A DNA stretch of 47,466 nucleotides from Pseudomonadota bacterium (GCA_021847305.1 JAJZTZ010000004.1:1-47466); one strand, 5' to 3'. Positions 18,801-27,460 are shown, counted from the first letter of the stretch. Numbers and translations: made by a program. Notes: a model not told the origin generated them from the sequence alone.

Positions 18801-19459
18801 TCGCCACAGGCTATTTTATAGCCCACGCCGCGAACATTAAGGATTTTTTCCGGGCCGAGCTTGCGGCGCAGATTGTGCAAATGAACTTCAATCGCATTAC
18901 TGGCAATTTCTTCACCCCAGCCATACAGCTGGTTTTCCAGCTGATCGCGCGAGACTACTGCGCCCGGTTTGATCATCAGGGCTTCCAGCAACGAGAACTC
19001 TTTCGAGGAAAGGTGAACGTACTGGTTGCCCAGGGTGACTTGCCGGCCAATCGGGTCCAGGCAAATCTCGCCTGCCACCAATTGTGCATGATGTTGCCCA
19101 ACCTGTCGACGCAGCAGGGCGCGAATGCGGGCAATCATTTCGTCCAGGTCGAATGGCTTGGTCAGGTAATCGTCGGCGCCGAGATTCAGTCCGGCAATCC
19201 GGTCTGCCACCGCATCCCGTGCGGTGATAATCAGGACCGGTACGGTAAGACGCTTGGCGCGGATGCGGCGCAGTACCTCGATGCCATCAATTTTCGGCAG
19301 ACCAAGATCGAGGATCAGCAGGGCGTATTCGGTGGTTTCCAGTGCCAGCAGGGCTGACTGTCCGTCATGCACCCAATCAACGGCAAACCCGGCAAGTTTT
19401 ACCCCCTCGGCGATGGCGGTGCCGATCATGGAGTCGTCTTCTGTCAGCAGTATTCTCAC
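18797..19459 (-). CDS. OmpR-family response regulator, QseB/PmrA-like
   Basis: A 220-residue regulator with an N-terminal receiver (acidic pair EDD at 7-9, phospho-acceptor Asp51 in LDLGLPKIDG, conserved Thr in ITARDA, Lys in YLTKPFD) and a C-terminal winged-helix DNA-binding domain (SSKEFSLLEALM, VEVHLHNLRRKLG-like segment). It is first in an operon with the kinase. A box CTTAAG-AATAA-CTTAAA upstream of the neighbouring small gene fits the recognition pattern of PmrA/QseB-type regulators, so that gene is a likely target. No box is obvious before its own start. Confidence 0.93.
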   Translation of the reverse strand: MRILLTEDDSMIGTAIAEGVKLAGFAVDWVHDGQSALLALETTEYALLILDLGLPKIDGIEVLRRIRAKRLTVPVLIITARDAVADRIAGLNLGADDYLTKPFDLDEMIARIRALLRRQVGQHHAQLVAGEICLDPIGRQVTLGNQYVHLSSKEFSLLEALMIKPGAVVSRDQLENQLYGWGEEIASNAIEVHLHNLRRKLGPEKILNVRGVGYKIACGE

Positions 19460-19530
19460 TCGCGATCCTCATAAAGCGTATTACGGCCGTTTCTCATGTT
19501 GCCCAAAACGGCTGGAATAAACTCTTGCAG

Positions 19531-19559
19531 TTAAAAGCCGGGCCGCGAACGACCCGGCT
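19531..19559 (-). terminator. Terminator of the small lysine-rich protein gene
   Basis: A 7-bp stem AGCCGGG/CCCGGCT with a ten-base loop (19536-19559) is followed, on the minus strand, by TTTTAACTG. It begins nine bases after the stop of the small gene and separates it from the two-component operon. Confidence 0.7.
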
Positions 19560-19567
19560 GAATGCCA

Positions 19568-19780
19568 TTACTTGGCAGCAGCGCCGGAAGCGGTAGCAGC
19601 TTCTTTCTTGGCAGCTTTCTTGTGAACAGCTTTCTTGTGCTTGGTCATTTTTTTGGCCGGCTTTTCAGCAGCAGGAGCTTTGGCGGCGTCAGCAGCGGGG
19701 GCGTCAGCAGCATAAACAGCATTCATGCCCACGATGGAAGCAGCAGCAAATACAGCAGCGATCAGAGAAGTTTTACGCAT
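19568..19780 (-). CDS. Small lysine/alanine-rich exported protein
   Basis: A 70-residue protein with a clear signal peptide (MRKTSLIAAVFAAASIVGM, cleavage after VYA near residue 24) and a mature part of about 46 residues made almost only of Ala, Lys, Pro and Glu, with a basic KKMTKHKKAVHKKAAKKE core. This resembles the acid-shock (Asr-like) and other small periplasmic basic proteins, thought to buffer or bind polyanions; the resemblance is compositional, not proof of homology. AGGAG lies 11 bases before the ATG. It sits beside, and in the same direction as, a PmrA/QseB-like two-component pair, and a matching box lies 74 bases upstream of its start. It has its own terminator. Confidence 0.75.
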   Translation of the reverse strand: MRKTSLIAAVFAAASIVGMNAVYAADAPAADAAKAPAAEKPAKKMTKHKKAVHKKAAKKEAATASGAAAK

Positions 19781-19853
19781 GATAGTTAAGTCTCCTGATG
19801 AGGTTTAAAAATGCCAAAGTAAAATGTGGCATGACTCATTCTCCACCTCATTA

Positions 19854-19870
19854 CTTAAGAATAACTTAAA
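19854..19870 (-). promoter_or_regulatory. PmrA/QseB-type box upstream of the small exported protein gene
   Basis: CTTAAG at 19854-19859, five bases, then CTTAAA at 19865-19870. Read on the minus strand this is TTTAAG-N5-CTTAAG, a full match to the YTTAAK-N5-YTTAAK pattern known for PmrA in enteric bacteria. It lies 74 bases upstream of the small gene start, a normal position for activation. Binding by the adjacent regulator is inferred. Confidence 0.55.
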
Positions 19871-20058
19871 TCAATTTTAATTCGTCATAAAAAGTATTCT
19901 TTTCGCCAATTCGAGCAGCTGCGTCAATCAGGCGGCGCGAATGCAGCTCCGATATTAAACTGCCTTAATATGAGCTTGTCAGCAGCAAAGAGTTCCCGAG
20001 GTGGAGTGGCTGCGTGGAATTTGCTATGATTGCAACTCAATTTATTCCGCTTGGGCGC

Positions 20059-20892
20059 ATGTCCAACTACGACCTTCACACGCATTCAAATATCTCGGAT
20101 GGCCTGTTGCCTCCCGCCGAACTGGTTGAGCGGGCTGCTGCTGCCGGTGTTTCTACGCTTGCGCTGACCGATCACGATGATGTTGCCGGTTTGCCGCAGG
20201 CGCGGGAAACGGCCGAACGGTTGGGGATCGATCTGGTCAACGGTGTGGAAATTTCCGTGACCTGGCGCAAACGGACCATCCATATTGTCGGTTTGCGAAT
20301 TGATCCGCTGCACGAGCCTCTGGTGCAGGGGCTTTCTGCCATTCGTCAGGGCCGGGCGCTGCGTGCCCGGCGTATGGCCGACTCACTCGCACAGGCAGGT
20401 ATTGCCGGGGCGCTTGAGGGGGCTTACCGCTATGCCGATAATCCGGAAATCATCGGCCGCACGCATTTTGCCCGCTTTTTGGTGCATATGGGCTATGCCA
20501 AAGATGTCCGCACGGTATTCCGTCATTATCTGGTTGGCGGCAAGCCCGGTTACGTGCCGCACGAATGGGCGGCATTGGCTGATGCTGTGCAATGGATTGT
20601 CGCGGCCGGAGGCATCGCAGTACTGGCACATCCCGGACGTTATGATCTCGGGCGGCAGCTGCTGCCCGAACTGATCGGCGAATTTAAGGAAGCGGGCGGG
20701 CAGGCAATCGAGGTCGTCACGGGCAGTCATACGCCCGACCAGTACAACCTGTTTGCCCGTTATGCTCAGGAGTTCGATCTGCTGGCGTCACGCGGATCAG
20801 ATTTTCATGGTCCGGGAGAAAGCTATGTCGAACCGGGTGCTTTGCCGCCATTGCCGGCTTCCGTGCGACCGGTTTGGCATGACTGGGGCTGA
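20059..20892 (+). CDS. PHP-domain phosphatase (3',5'-nucleoside bisphosphate phosphatase / TrpH family)
   Basis: About 277 residues with a PHP metal-dependent hydrolase domain: DLHTHSNISDG near the start supplies the first histidines, LTDHDDVAG the next, VNGVEISV the glutamate, LAHPGRYD and SRGSDFHGP the last ligands. Members of this YciV/RnaAM-like group remove 3'-phosphates from 3',5'-bisphosphonucleotides or trim short RNA. A GTG at 20014 behind GAGGTGGAG would add 15 residues. However TGCTATGAT at 20022-20030 looks like an extended -10, which would place transcription start near 20037 and favour the ATG at 20059. The gene leads a plus-strand run with yciO, an M50 protease and trpS. Confidence 0.88.
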   Translation: MSNYDLHTHSNISDGLLPPAELVERAAAAGVSTLALTDHDDVAGLPQARETAERLGIDLVNGVEISVTWRKRTIHIVGLRIDPLHEPLVQGLSAIRQGRALRARRMADSLAQAGIAGALEGAYRYADNPEIIGRTHFARFLVHMGYAKDVRTVFRHYLVGGKPGYVPHEWAALADAVQWIVAAGGIAVLAHPGRYDLGRQLLPELIGEFKEAGGQAIEVVTGSHTPDQYNLFARYAQEFDLLASRGSDFHGPGESYVEPGALPPLPASVRPVWHDWG

Positions 20893-20895
20893 GTA

Positions 20896-21522
20896 ATGTC
20901 GCAATTCTTTGCCATTCATCCGGAAAATCCCCAGGCGCGTCTGGTAAAACAGGCGGTTGAGATCGTGCGCCAGGGGGGCGTTATCGTTTATCCCACCGAC
21001 TCTTGTTATGCGCTCGGCTGTCATCTGGGCGACAAGGATGCCATGAGCCGCATTCGTGCCATTCGCGCGGTGGACGATAAACACCATTTTACGCTGGTAT
21101 GCCGCGATCTTTCCGAGATCGCCCAGTATGCCAAAGTAGATAATCAGCAATATCGCCTGCTCAAGAGCCATACTCCGGGCAGCTATACCTTCATTCTCGA
21201 AGCGACCAAAGAAGTGCCGCGCCGGCTGCTGCATCCCAAGCGCGCCACAATCGGTCTGCGCATTCCCGACCATCCGGTGGCGCTGGCATTGCTGGAAGAG
21301 CTGCAGGAACCGCTGCTATCGATGACGCTGCAATTGCCCGGCGAAGATTTGCCGGCAACGGTGCCGTGGGAGATTCGCGAGCAGCTGGAGCATCAGGTCG
21401 ATCTGGTGATCGACGGCGGCCATTGCGGGGTGGATATGACTACTGTGGTGGATTTGTCGGAAGGCACGCCGCAGCTGGTACGGGCCGGTAAAGGTGAAAC
21501 AGCTTCTTTCGGATTTGCATAA
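20896..21522 (+). CDS. YciO/Sua5/YrdC family protein
   Basis: A 208-residue protein with the YrdC fold: GGVIVYPTDSCYALGC near the start, FTLVCRDLSEIAQYA, then the LLKSHTPGSYTFILEATKEVPR and KRATIGLRIPDHPVALALL segments. TsaC/Sua5 members make threonylcarbamoyl-AMP for t6A37 in tRNA; the YciO branch is a related paralogue whose exact role is less clear. Length and sequence (short N-terminus, RAGKGETASFGF ending) suggest the YciO branch. It starts three bases after the PHP gene and its stop overlaps the next ATG, so the genes are co-transcribed. Confidence 0.88.
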   Translation: MSQFFAIHPENPQARLVKQAVEIVRQGGVIVYPTDSCYALGCHLGDKDAMSRIRAIRAVDDKHHFTLVCRDLSEIAQYAKVDNQQYRLLKSHTPGSYTFILEATKEVPRRLLHPKRATIGLRIPDHPVALALLEELQEPLLSMTLQLPGEDLPATVPWEIREQLEHQVDLVIDGGHCGVDMTTVVDLSEGTPQLVRAGKGETASFGFA

Positions 21523-22226
21523 TGGAACTTAACCTCATACAAAAAATTGCTATTTTCGCCATTCCCGTCATCTTTGCCATTACGCTGCATGAGGCGGCGC
21601 ATGGTTATGCGGCGAAACGGTTTGGCGATAAAACCGCTTTTGTGCTCGGGCGCATCAGTCTTAACCCCTTGCGCCATATCGACCCCTTCGGCACGGTGAT
21701 ACTGCCCTTGCTGATTCTGGTACTGAGCAAGCTGACCGGTGGAGCAGGGATTCTGTTCGGCTGGGCCAAGCCGGTGCCGGTAGACTACAGTCAGCTGAAA
21801 AATCCCAAGCGCGATATGCTGTGGGTGGCAGCAGCCGGTCCGGGGGCGAACTTTTTCATGGCGCTGATCTGGATTCTGATGATTCGCATCGGCGGGATGC
21901 TGCCCGATCAGTTTTTTGCCACACCGCTGACTCTCATGGGCGCAGTCGGCGTGATGATCAACACCGTCCTGATGGTGCTGAATCTGTTTCCCTTGCCGCC
22001 ATTGGACGGCGGTCGAATTCTGGTGAGCCTGTTGCCCAATCGCATGGCCTGGCATGTGGCTCGGCTGGAACCGTACGGCTTTATGATTCTGCTGGTTTTA
22101 CTGTTTACCGGCGTATTGGGGGCGGTGATGTGGCCTTTCATCGGACTGGTTCTCGGCCTGCTTGCCGCTGTCTCCGGTGTTGATCCCAGCACGCTGATGC
22201 AATTGATTAACGTAGTTTTGTCATAG
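21522..22226 (+). CDS. M50-family (site-2-protease-like) membrane zinc protease
   Basis: A 234-residue integral membrane protein with about five to six transmembrane segments. The zinc motif is HEAAH (His23, Glu24, His27) in the first membrane helix, and the third ligand is the Asp of FPLPPLDGGRIL in a later helix, the standard layout of minimal M50 site-2 proteases. It lacks the PDZ domains of RseP, so it belongs to the short group whose substrates are largely unknown. It overlaps yciO by one base and is followed by trpS after 12 bases. Confidence 0.92.
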   Translation: MELNLIQKIAIFAIPVIFAITLHEAAHGYAAKRFGDKTAFVLGRISLNPLRHIDPFGTVILPLLILVLSKLTGGAGILFGWAKPVPVDYSQLKNPKRDMLWVAAAGPGANFFMALIWILMIRIGGMLPDQFFATPLTLMGAVGVMINTVLMVLNLFPLPPLDGGRILVSLLPNRMAWHVARLEPYGFMILLVLLFTGVLGAVMWPFIGLVLGLLAAVSGVDPSTLMQLINVVLS

Positions 22227-22238
22227 GATTTGAACACG

Positions 22239-23444
22239 ATGTACGCGGATAGAATTGTGTCCGGCATGCGCCCCACAGGCAGTCTTCATCTGGGGCATTA
22301 CCATGGCGTGCTGAAGAACTGGATCAACCTGCAGCATGAACACGAGTGCCTGTTTTTTGTCGCCGACTGGCATGCGCTGACCACCCACTACGACGCGCCG
22401 CAGCAAATCGAGCAACATGCCTTCGATATGGTGGTCGACTGGCTGGCTGCCGGGGTTGATCCGGCGCACGCAAGCATTTTCATCCAGTCGCAGGTGCCGG
22501 AGCATGCCGAACTTCATCTGCTGCTGTCGATGATGACGCCGCTGGGCTGGCTGGAACGCGTACCGACTTACAAGGATCAGCAGGAAAAGCTGAGCGAGCG
22601 TGATTTGTCGACCTACGGTTTTCTCGGATATCCCTTGCTGATGAGTGCGGATATTCTGATTTACCGCGCCAACATGGTTCCGGTCGGGGAAGATCAGATT
22701 CCGCATATCGAATTCACCCGCGAACTGGCCCGTCGATTCAATCACATGTATGGCCGCGAGCCGGGCTTTGAAGAAAAGGCCGAAGCGGCGGTCAAGAAAC
22801 TGGGCAGCAAAAAGGCCCGTCTGTATGAAGAAATGCGTACCCGTTACCAGGAGCAGGGGGATGAAGGGGCACTCGAATCGGCCCGTGCCTTGCTTTACGA
22901 AACCCAGAATCTGACTGTATCCGATCGTGAACGTTTATTCGGCTATCTGGAGGGCGGCGGCAAGATGATTCTGGTCGAACCGGAGGCTCTTCTGACCCCG
23001 GCTTCGCGCATGCCCGGACTGGACGGACAGAAAATGTCTAAGTCCTATAACAACACCATCGGTCTGCGTGAAGACGCGGAAAGCGTGCGCAAGAAAATTC
23101 GTACCATGCCGACTGACCCGGCACGGATTCGCCGTACCGATCCTGGCGATCCGGCTAAATGCCCGGTTTGGCAGCTGCATGTAGTGTATTCCGATGACAG
23201 CACGCGCGAATGGGTGCAGCAAGGCTGCAAGAGTGCCGGCATCGGTTGCCTGGACTGTAAGCAGCCGGTGATTGAAGCCGTTCTGAAAGAACAGGAGCCG
23301 ATGCAGGAGCGGGCCGCCGTCTATCTGGATGATCCGGCACTGGTGCGCAATATCGTTGCCGACGGTTGCGAAAAAGCCAGCAAGCTGGCCAGCGAGACCA
23401 TGCGCGACGTGCGTGAAGCGATGGGGCTGCGTTACACGCGCTGA
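22239..23444 (+). CDS. trpS: Tryptophanyl-tRNA synthetase with four-cysteine C-terminal motif
   Basis: A 401-residue class I synthetase that charges tRNA-Trp. It has the HIGH-type motif in GSLHLGHYHGVL, the KMSKS motif in LDGQKMSKSYNN and a longer insert than E. coli TrpS. The anticodon-binding region contains four cysteines, Cys308, Cys330, Cys337 and Cys340 (C-x21-C-x6-C-x2-C), close to the C-x22-C-x6-C-x2-C motif that holds a [4Fe-4S] cluster in the Thermotoga maritima enzyme. The ATG at 22239 follows AGGA by ten bases and is preferred over a TTG nine bases upstream. The stop overlaps the scpA start. Confidence 0.96.
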   Translation: MYADRIVSGMRPTGSLHLGHYHGVLKNWINLQHEHECLFFVADWHALTTHYDAPQQIEQHAFDMVVDWLAAGVDPAHASIFIQSQVPEHAELHLLLSMMTPLGWLERVPTYKDQQEKLSERDLSTYGFLGYPLLMSADILIYRANMVPVGEDQIPHIEFTRELARRFNHMYGREPGFEEKAEAAVKKLGSKKARLYEEMRTRYQEQGDEGALESARALLYETQNLTVSDRERLFGYLEGGGKMILVEPEALLTPASRMPGLDGQKMSKSYNNTIGLREDAESVRKKIRTMPTDPARIRRTDPGDPAKCPVWQLHVVYSDDSTREWVQQGCKSAGIGCLDCKQPVIEAVLKEQEPMQERAAVYLDDPALVRNIVADGCEKASKLASETMRDVREAMGLRYTR

Positions 23445-24277
23445 TGGAGATCCGGCCGGACGATCAGGCTGTCATGCTGCCGGGGGATGAGTCGCCCCTG
23501 GCGCGTATCTATGGCGAACCGATTCTCGAGCTGCCGCAGGACCTTTATATTCCGCCCGATGCGCTGGCAGTCATGCTTGACGCATTCGAGGGCCCACTGG
23601 ATTTGTTGCTGTATCTGATCCGCAAGCAGAACCTCGATGTGCTGGATATTCCCATGGCCCAGCTGACGCGCCAGTATCTGGAGTATGTCGAGCTGATGCG
23701 GGAAAATCAGCTGGAGCTGGCGGCGGAATACCTGCTCATGGCAGCCTTGCTGATCGAGATCAAGTCGCGCATGCTGCTGCCGCGTCCGGTGGCCGCCGGG
23801 GACGATGAGGCGGCGGGCGATCCGCGTGCCGAACTGGTGAGACGGCTGCTGGAATACGAACAGATGAAACAGGCCGCCCAGCAGCTCGATCGGGTTCCGC
23901 TGGCCGGGCGTGATTACCGCGTGGTCGAGGTGCTGTTCGATAAGGTTGCTGTTGAGCGGCTGCCCGAAGTAGAGCTGGCCGATTTGCATACTGCCTGGCT
24001 GGCTATTCTCAACCGCGCCAGGGTAAACCGTCACCACACCGTGACCCGCGAGTCATTGTCGGTGCGCGAACAGATGACGCATGTGCTGCGGCAGCTGCAA
24101 GGCCGGGAATTTGTCCAGTTCGTTGACTTGTTTGCCGAAAACGCGGATGTTCCTCATGCAGTCGTCACGTTTATTGCTATTCTTGAATTGGCGCGCGAGC
24201 AGCTGATCAGCATCAGTCAGCAGGAAGAGTTCGCTCCCATCTACGTCAAATTACGTGTGGCTGAAGATGAATCTTAA
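23444..24277 (+). CDS. scpA: Segregation and condensation protein A
   Basis: A 277-residue kleisin subunit of the SMC-ScpAB condensin. The family core [34 protein letters not shown] begins near residue 48, with [24 protein letters not shown] following, and a C-terminal winged-helix region ([15 protein letters not shown]) completes it. It bridges SMC heads and helps compact and separate chromosomes. The first 45 residues are an extension, common in betaproteobacteria. The ATG overlaps the trpS stop, and scpB overlaps its 3' end by 11 bases. An smc gene is not in the window. Confidence 0.95.
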   Translation: MEIRPDDQAVMLPGDESPLARIYGEPILELPQDLYIPPDALAVMLDAFEGPLDLLLYLIRKQNLDVLDIPMAQLTRQYLEYVELMRENQLELAAEYLLMAALLIEIKSRMLLPRPVAAGDDEAAGDPRAELVRRLLEYEQMKQAAQQLDRVPLAGRDYRVVEVLFDKVAVERLPEVELADLHTAWLAILNRARVNRHHTVTRESLSVREQMTHVLRQLQGREFVQFVDLFAENADVPHAVVTFIAILELAREQLISISQQEEFAPIYVKLRVAEDES

Positions 24278-24818
24278 CCTGAGTGAAATCAAACGCGTAC
24301 TGGAGGCCGCACTGTTGTCCAGTCCGGAACCAATCCCGACTGCCCAGCTGAAAAAGCTGTTCGATTTTGAACTGGCCAATGAGATGCTGCGCAAAGTGCT
24401 GGACGAATTGAAGCATGACTGGCAGGGGCGTTCGGTTGAGCTGGTGCAGGTGGCTTCCGGCTGGCGCTTTCAGGTCCGCCCCGAGTTTCAGCCGTATCTT
24501 GACCGGCTGAATCCGGAAAAGCCGCCGAAATATTCCCGTGCCGTGCTGGAAACCCTGGCGATTATCGCTTACCGCCAGCCGGTCACCCGCGGTGATATTG
24601 AGGATATCCGCGGGGTTTCAGTCAATCCGCAAATCATCAAGACGCTCGAAGCGCGCGGCTGGATCGAAACAGTCGGGCACAAAGATGTACCGGGACGTCC
24701 AGCCTTGCTGGCAACGACCCGCAAGTTTCTCGACGACCTGGGGCTGCGCGCGCTGGCTGAATTGCCGCCGCTACCCGAAACCGGCCAGTTGCTGGCAGCA
24801 CTGCCGGAAACCGAATAA
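24267..24818 (+). CDS. scpB: Segregation and condensation protein B
   Basis: A 183-residue protein with two winged-helix domains ([24 protein letters not shown] at the start; [29 protein letters not shown] and [20 protein letters not shown] in the second). ScpB dimers bind ScpA in the SMC condensin. The ATG at 24267, giving [13 protein letters not shown], is chosen over a GTG 12 bases upstream; either overlaps scpA. rluB follows 11 bases later, matching the conserved scpA-scpB-rluB order. Confidence 0.95.
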   Translation: MNLNLSEIKRVLEAALLSSPEPIPTAQLKKLFDFELANEMLRKVLDELKHDWQGRSVELVQVASGWRFQVRPEFQPYLDRLNPEKPPKYSRAVLETLAIIAYRQPVTRGDIEDIRGVSVNPQIIKTLEARGWIETVGHKDVPGRPALLATTRKFLDDLGLRALAELPPLPETGQLLAALPETE

Positions 24819-24829
24819 GAAGGAATTGT

Positions 24830-25918
24830 ATGGAAAAACGTCGTCCCTCCGGGCCGCGGCAGCCTCCGGCCCCGCGCAAGAATGCCCGCTCCCCGTCACC
24901 TTTGGCGCCGGAACGCACGCGCGGCAACGAAAGCCGTCGTCCGGCTGAACCGGCCGGCGACAAAGCCCGTGGGGCACAACGCGGCGTGGCGGTTGAAGGC
25001 GAGGCCGGAGCGAAAGGGGCCGGAAGAAGCGGCGCAGGCAAGGCGGCTGGCGGCAAGGAGAGAACCCGCCGCCGCCTGGTCAAGACCGAGCGCATGCCGC
25101 GTCAAGCGGTTGCGCGTGCGGTTGCTGCGCCCAAAGCCAAAGCGCTGACCGACCGGGAAGTCGATCAGACGCCGCAGAAACTGCAGAAAATGCTGGCCCA
25201 GGCCGGCGTGGGTTCGCGGCGCGATATGGAAGCACTGATTGCCGCCGGGCAGGTCACGGTAAACGGGCAGGCGGCGACGCTGGGGATGCGCGTCGGTCCG
25301 GAAGACGATGTGCGCGCCAATCGGCGCAAAGTCGCCTGGCCTTTCTCGGCCGACAAAATCAGGGTGCTGATCTACCACAAGGAAGAAGGTGAGATCGTCA
25401 GCCAGGATGATCCGGAAGGCCGTCCAAGTGTATTTGCCCATTTGCCGCGTATCGCTCGCGGCAAATGGCTGGCTATCGGCCGGCTGGATTTCAATACCAG
25501 TGGTTTATTGCTGTTTACCAATTCGGGCGAGCTGGCTAACCGGCTGATGCATCCGCGTTTTGAAGTCGAGCGTGAATATGCGGTGCGTATTCTCGGTGAG
25601 CTGACCGGAGAACAGGCGCAGCACCTGACTGAAGGCATCCAGCTTGAAGACGGCCCGGCCCGCTTCGAGGTATTGCTCGACATGGGCGGTGAGGGGAAAA
25701 ATCACTGGTATCGCGTGTTGTTGCGCGAAGGGCGTAACCGCGAAGTACGCCGCATGTTTGAAAGCCAGGGGCTGACAGTCAGCCGTCTGATGCGGGTGCG
25801 TTTCGGCCCGGTGACATTGCCCCCGGCGTTGCGCCGCGGCCGGATGATGGAGCTGCCGGAAGAGCAGGTGGCGTCGCTTTACAAATGGGCCATGCGTGAA
25901 CAAACTGAATCAGCGTGA
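24830..25918 (+). CDS. rluB: 23S rRNA pseudouridine(2605) synthase RluB
   Basis: A 362-residue RsuA/RluB-family pseudouridine synthase. Residues 1-~115 are a low-complexity basic extension rich in Arg, Lys, Ala and Pro, which is common in betaproteobacterial RluB and likely binds RNA. An S4 domain follows (LQKMLAQAGVGSRRDMEALIAAGQVTVNG) and then the catalytic domain with GRLDFNTSGLLLFTN, where the Asp is the catalytic residue, and LREGRNREVRRMFE. It modifies U2605 (E. coli numbering) of 23S rRNA near the peptidyl transferase centre. AAGGAATTGT lies just before the ATG. Confidence 0.93.
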   Translation: MEKRRPSGPRQPPAPRKNARSPSPLAPERTRGNESRRPAEPAGDKARGAQRGVAVEGEAGAKGAGRSGAGKAAGGKERTRRRLVKTERMPRQAVARAVAAPKAKALTDREVDQTPQKLQKMLAQAGVGSRRDMEALIAAGQVTVNGQAATLGMRVGPEDDVRANRRKVAWPFSADKIRVLIYHKEEGEIVSQDDPEGRPSVFAHLPRIARGKWLAIGRLDFNTSGLLLFTNSGELANRLMHPRFEVEREYAVRILGELTGEQAQHLTEGIQLEDGPARFEVLLDMGGEGKNHWYRVLLREGRNREVRRMFESQGLTVSRLMRVRFGPVTLPPALRRGRMMELPEEQVASLYKWAMREQTESA

Positions 25919-26019
25919 TATCTGCTAGAATAAAAACATATTGTCATTTTGTGGATACAGTTTGCTGTTTTGCGGTGTCCCAACAAGATGTTTGAAATTT
26001 TGCTCTTGAGGATGTAATT

Positions 26020-26697
26020 ATGCATATTGCGCTGCTGGAAGACGATGTCGAGCAAGGCAATCTGTTGAAAACCTGGCTGATAGCCGCCGGTCACAAATGC
26101 GACTGGTTCGAGCGTGGCGGTACGATGATCGATGCCCTGCAGGGCAAGCGCTACGATCTGCTGGTGCTCGACTGGATTGTCGAGGACAAGGGCGGGGACG
26201 AAGTGGTCAAATGGCTGCGCGAAAATATCGGTTGGGGTGTGCCGGTACTGTTTGTTACCGTGCGCGACCAGGAAAGCGATGTGGTAGCGGCGCTCAAGAT
26301 GGGGGCTGACGATTACCTGGTCAAGCCGGTCAAACAGGCTGAATTCGTTGCCCGTGTCGAAGCGCTGGGACGCCGTGCCGGGATCGCCAAAATTCTTGGT
26401 AAACAGCGTAGCGATTTTTCGCTGGACGAGACCACTTTGACCGTGAAACTGGGCAGTTTTTCTGCCCGTCTCACGCCCAAGGAGTTCGATCTGGCGGCAT
26501 TCCTGCTGTCCCATCCGGGCGAGTTGCTGAGTCGCGAAGTGATTGAGGCAAACGTATGGGCTTCACATGTTGGCTCAAGCAGCCGCACGGTCGACATCCA
26601 CATCAGCCGCTTGCGTCGCAAGCTGGAACTGGATGGCCGGCATGGCTACAAACTGATGCCGGTCTACGGTCAGGGCTACCGGCTGGATTCCCGCTGA
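26020..26697 (+). CDS. Orphan OmpR-family response regulator
   Basis: A 225-residue regulator with a receiver domain (LLEDD at 5-9, Asp51 in VLDWIVEDKGGDE, FVTVRD, DYLVKPVK) and a winged-helix domain (LTPKEFDLAAFLLSHPGELLSREVIEANVWASHVGSSSRTVDIHISRLRRKL). The segment after the phospho-acceptor, WIVEDKGGDE, departs from the usual L-x-x-P-x-x-D-G pattern, which may alter activation. No histidine kinase is adjacent: rluB lies upstream after 101 bases and a terminator follows. TGCTAGAAT at 25923-25931 could be an extended -10. Targets are unknown. Confidence 0.9.
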   Translation: MHIALLEDDVEQGNLLKTWLIAAGHKCDWFERGGTMIDALQGKRYDLLVLDWIVEDKGGDEVVKWLRENIGWGVPVLFVTVRDQESDVVAALKMGADDYLVKPVKQAEFVARVEALGRRAGIAKILGKQRSDFSLDETTLTVKLGSFSARLTPKEFDLAAFLLSHPGELLSREVIEANVWASHVGSSSRTVDIHISRLRRKLELDGRHGYKLMPVYGQGYRLDSR

Positions 26698-26728
26698 TAC
26701 GGTCCCTGGATACCTGACCGACCCAATT

Positions 26729-26757
26729 AAAACGGCGCCACAAGGGCGCCGTTTTTG
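26729..26757. terminator. Bidirectional terminator between response regulator and MscS-like gene
   Basis: A 9-bp stem AACGGCGCC/GGCGCCGTT with loop ACAAG (26731-26753) is followed by a TTTTTGCTTT tract on the plus strand. It is preceded by AATTAA, giving a T-rich tract on the minus strand. It serves the convergent response regulator and MscS-like genes. Confidence 0.88.
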
Positions 26758-26782
26758 CTTTCCTGCCGTGCCTCAAAGTTGA

Positions 26783-27460
26783 TCAGCGGCTTTTGTTTTT
26801 GCGTTCACTCATGCGTTGGATTACGCCTGCAGCCCAGTCCTTGCCTCCCAGTCCGAATGCCAGTGCCAGAGCGAAGCAGATGGCACCAAAGCCGATCTGG
26901 AATGCCGCGGTCAACAAGGCAACACCAATCTGCAGTTGTTCCAGCGCAACAAAGATCACAAAAATCTGGATGGCATATTCTGCCATTGTGCTGATTGTCA
27001 GTGCACCTTCCACGCCCATATTGTTCAGGTAGGCAAAAATGATGCGATTGACCAGACGCGACAGCAGCGTACCAAATACCAGCACCAGTATTGCGACAAT
27101 GATGTTGGGGATGTACAGCACCACTTTGTTGAACAGGTCTGAGACCATTTGCAGGCCGAGGCTGTTTGACACCGTAACGACGACAATCATCAATATCAGC
27201 CAGTAGGCAAGTTCTCCCAGCATGCGGCTCAGGGAAATGCTGAATCCGCCCTGTTTGAGAAATGCCTCTATGCCGGACTTTTCTGCCAGCGCGTCAAAGT
27301 GCACCAGTTTGAGAAAGTGGGCAGTGGCTGTGCGAACAATTTTGGCGATCAACCAGCCAAGAAACAGCAGAATGAGTGCGGCGATGAGTTTGGGCATGAA
27401 AGACGCGAAGGAACGCCAGAATGCCTCAAACGAGGAGAAGAAAATGTCCAGTTGTTGCAT
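26783..27460 (-). CDS. Small MscS-like mechanosensitive channel family membrane protein
   Basis: A 225-residue membrane protein with about five transmembrane segments, including FMPKLIAALILLFLGWLIAKIV, IPNIIVAILVLVFGTLLSRLV and a C-terminal IGFGAICFALALAFGLGGKDWAAGVIQRM. These match the TM-helix repeats found in MscS-related proteins, and the GLGGKD-W signature matches the end of the MscS pore helix. The cytoplasmic beta-domain of true MscS is absent, so gating of ions in response to membrane tension is plausible but unproven. GGAG lies eight bases before the ATG. The 190-base gap upstream holds a perfect TATAAT on the minus strand (27586-27591) and a TTTTGTGCAAAA near-palindrome at 27596-27607. 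Confidence 0.85.
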   Translation of the reverse strand: MQQLDIFFSSFEAFWRSFASFMPKLIAALILLFLGWLIAKIVRTATAHFLKLVHFDALAEKSGIEAFLKQGGFSISLSRMLGELAYWLILMIVVVTVSNSLGLQMVSDLFNKVVLYIPNIIVAILVLVFGTLLSRLVNRIIFAYLNNMGVEGALTISTMAEYAIQIFVIFVALEQLQIGVALLTAAFQIGFGAICFALALAFGLGGKDWAAGVIQRMSERKNKSR

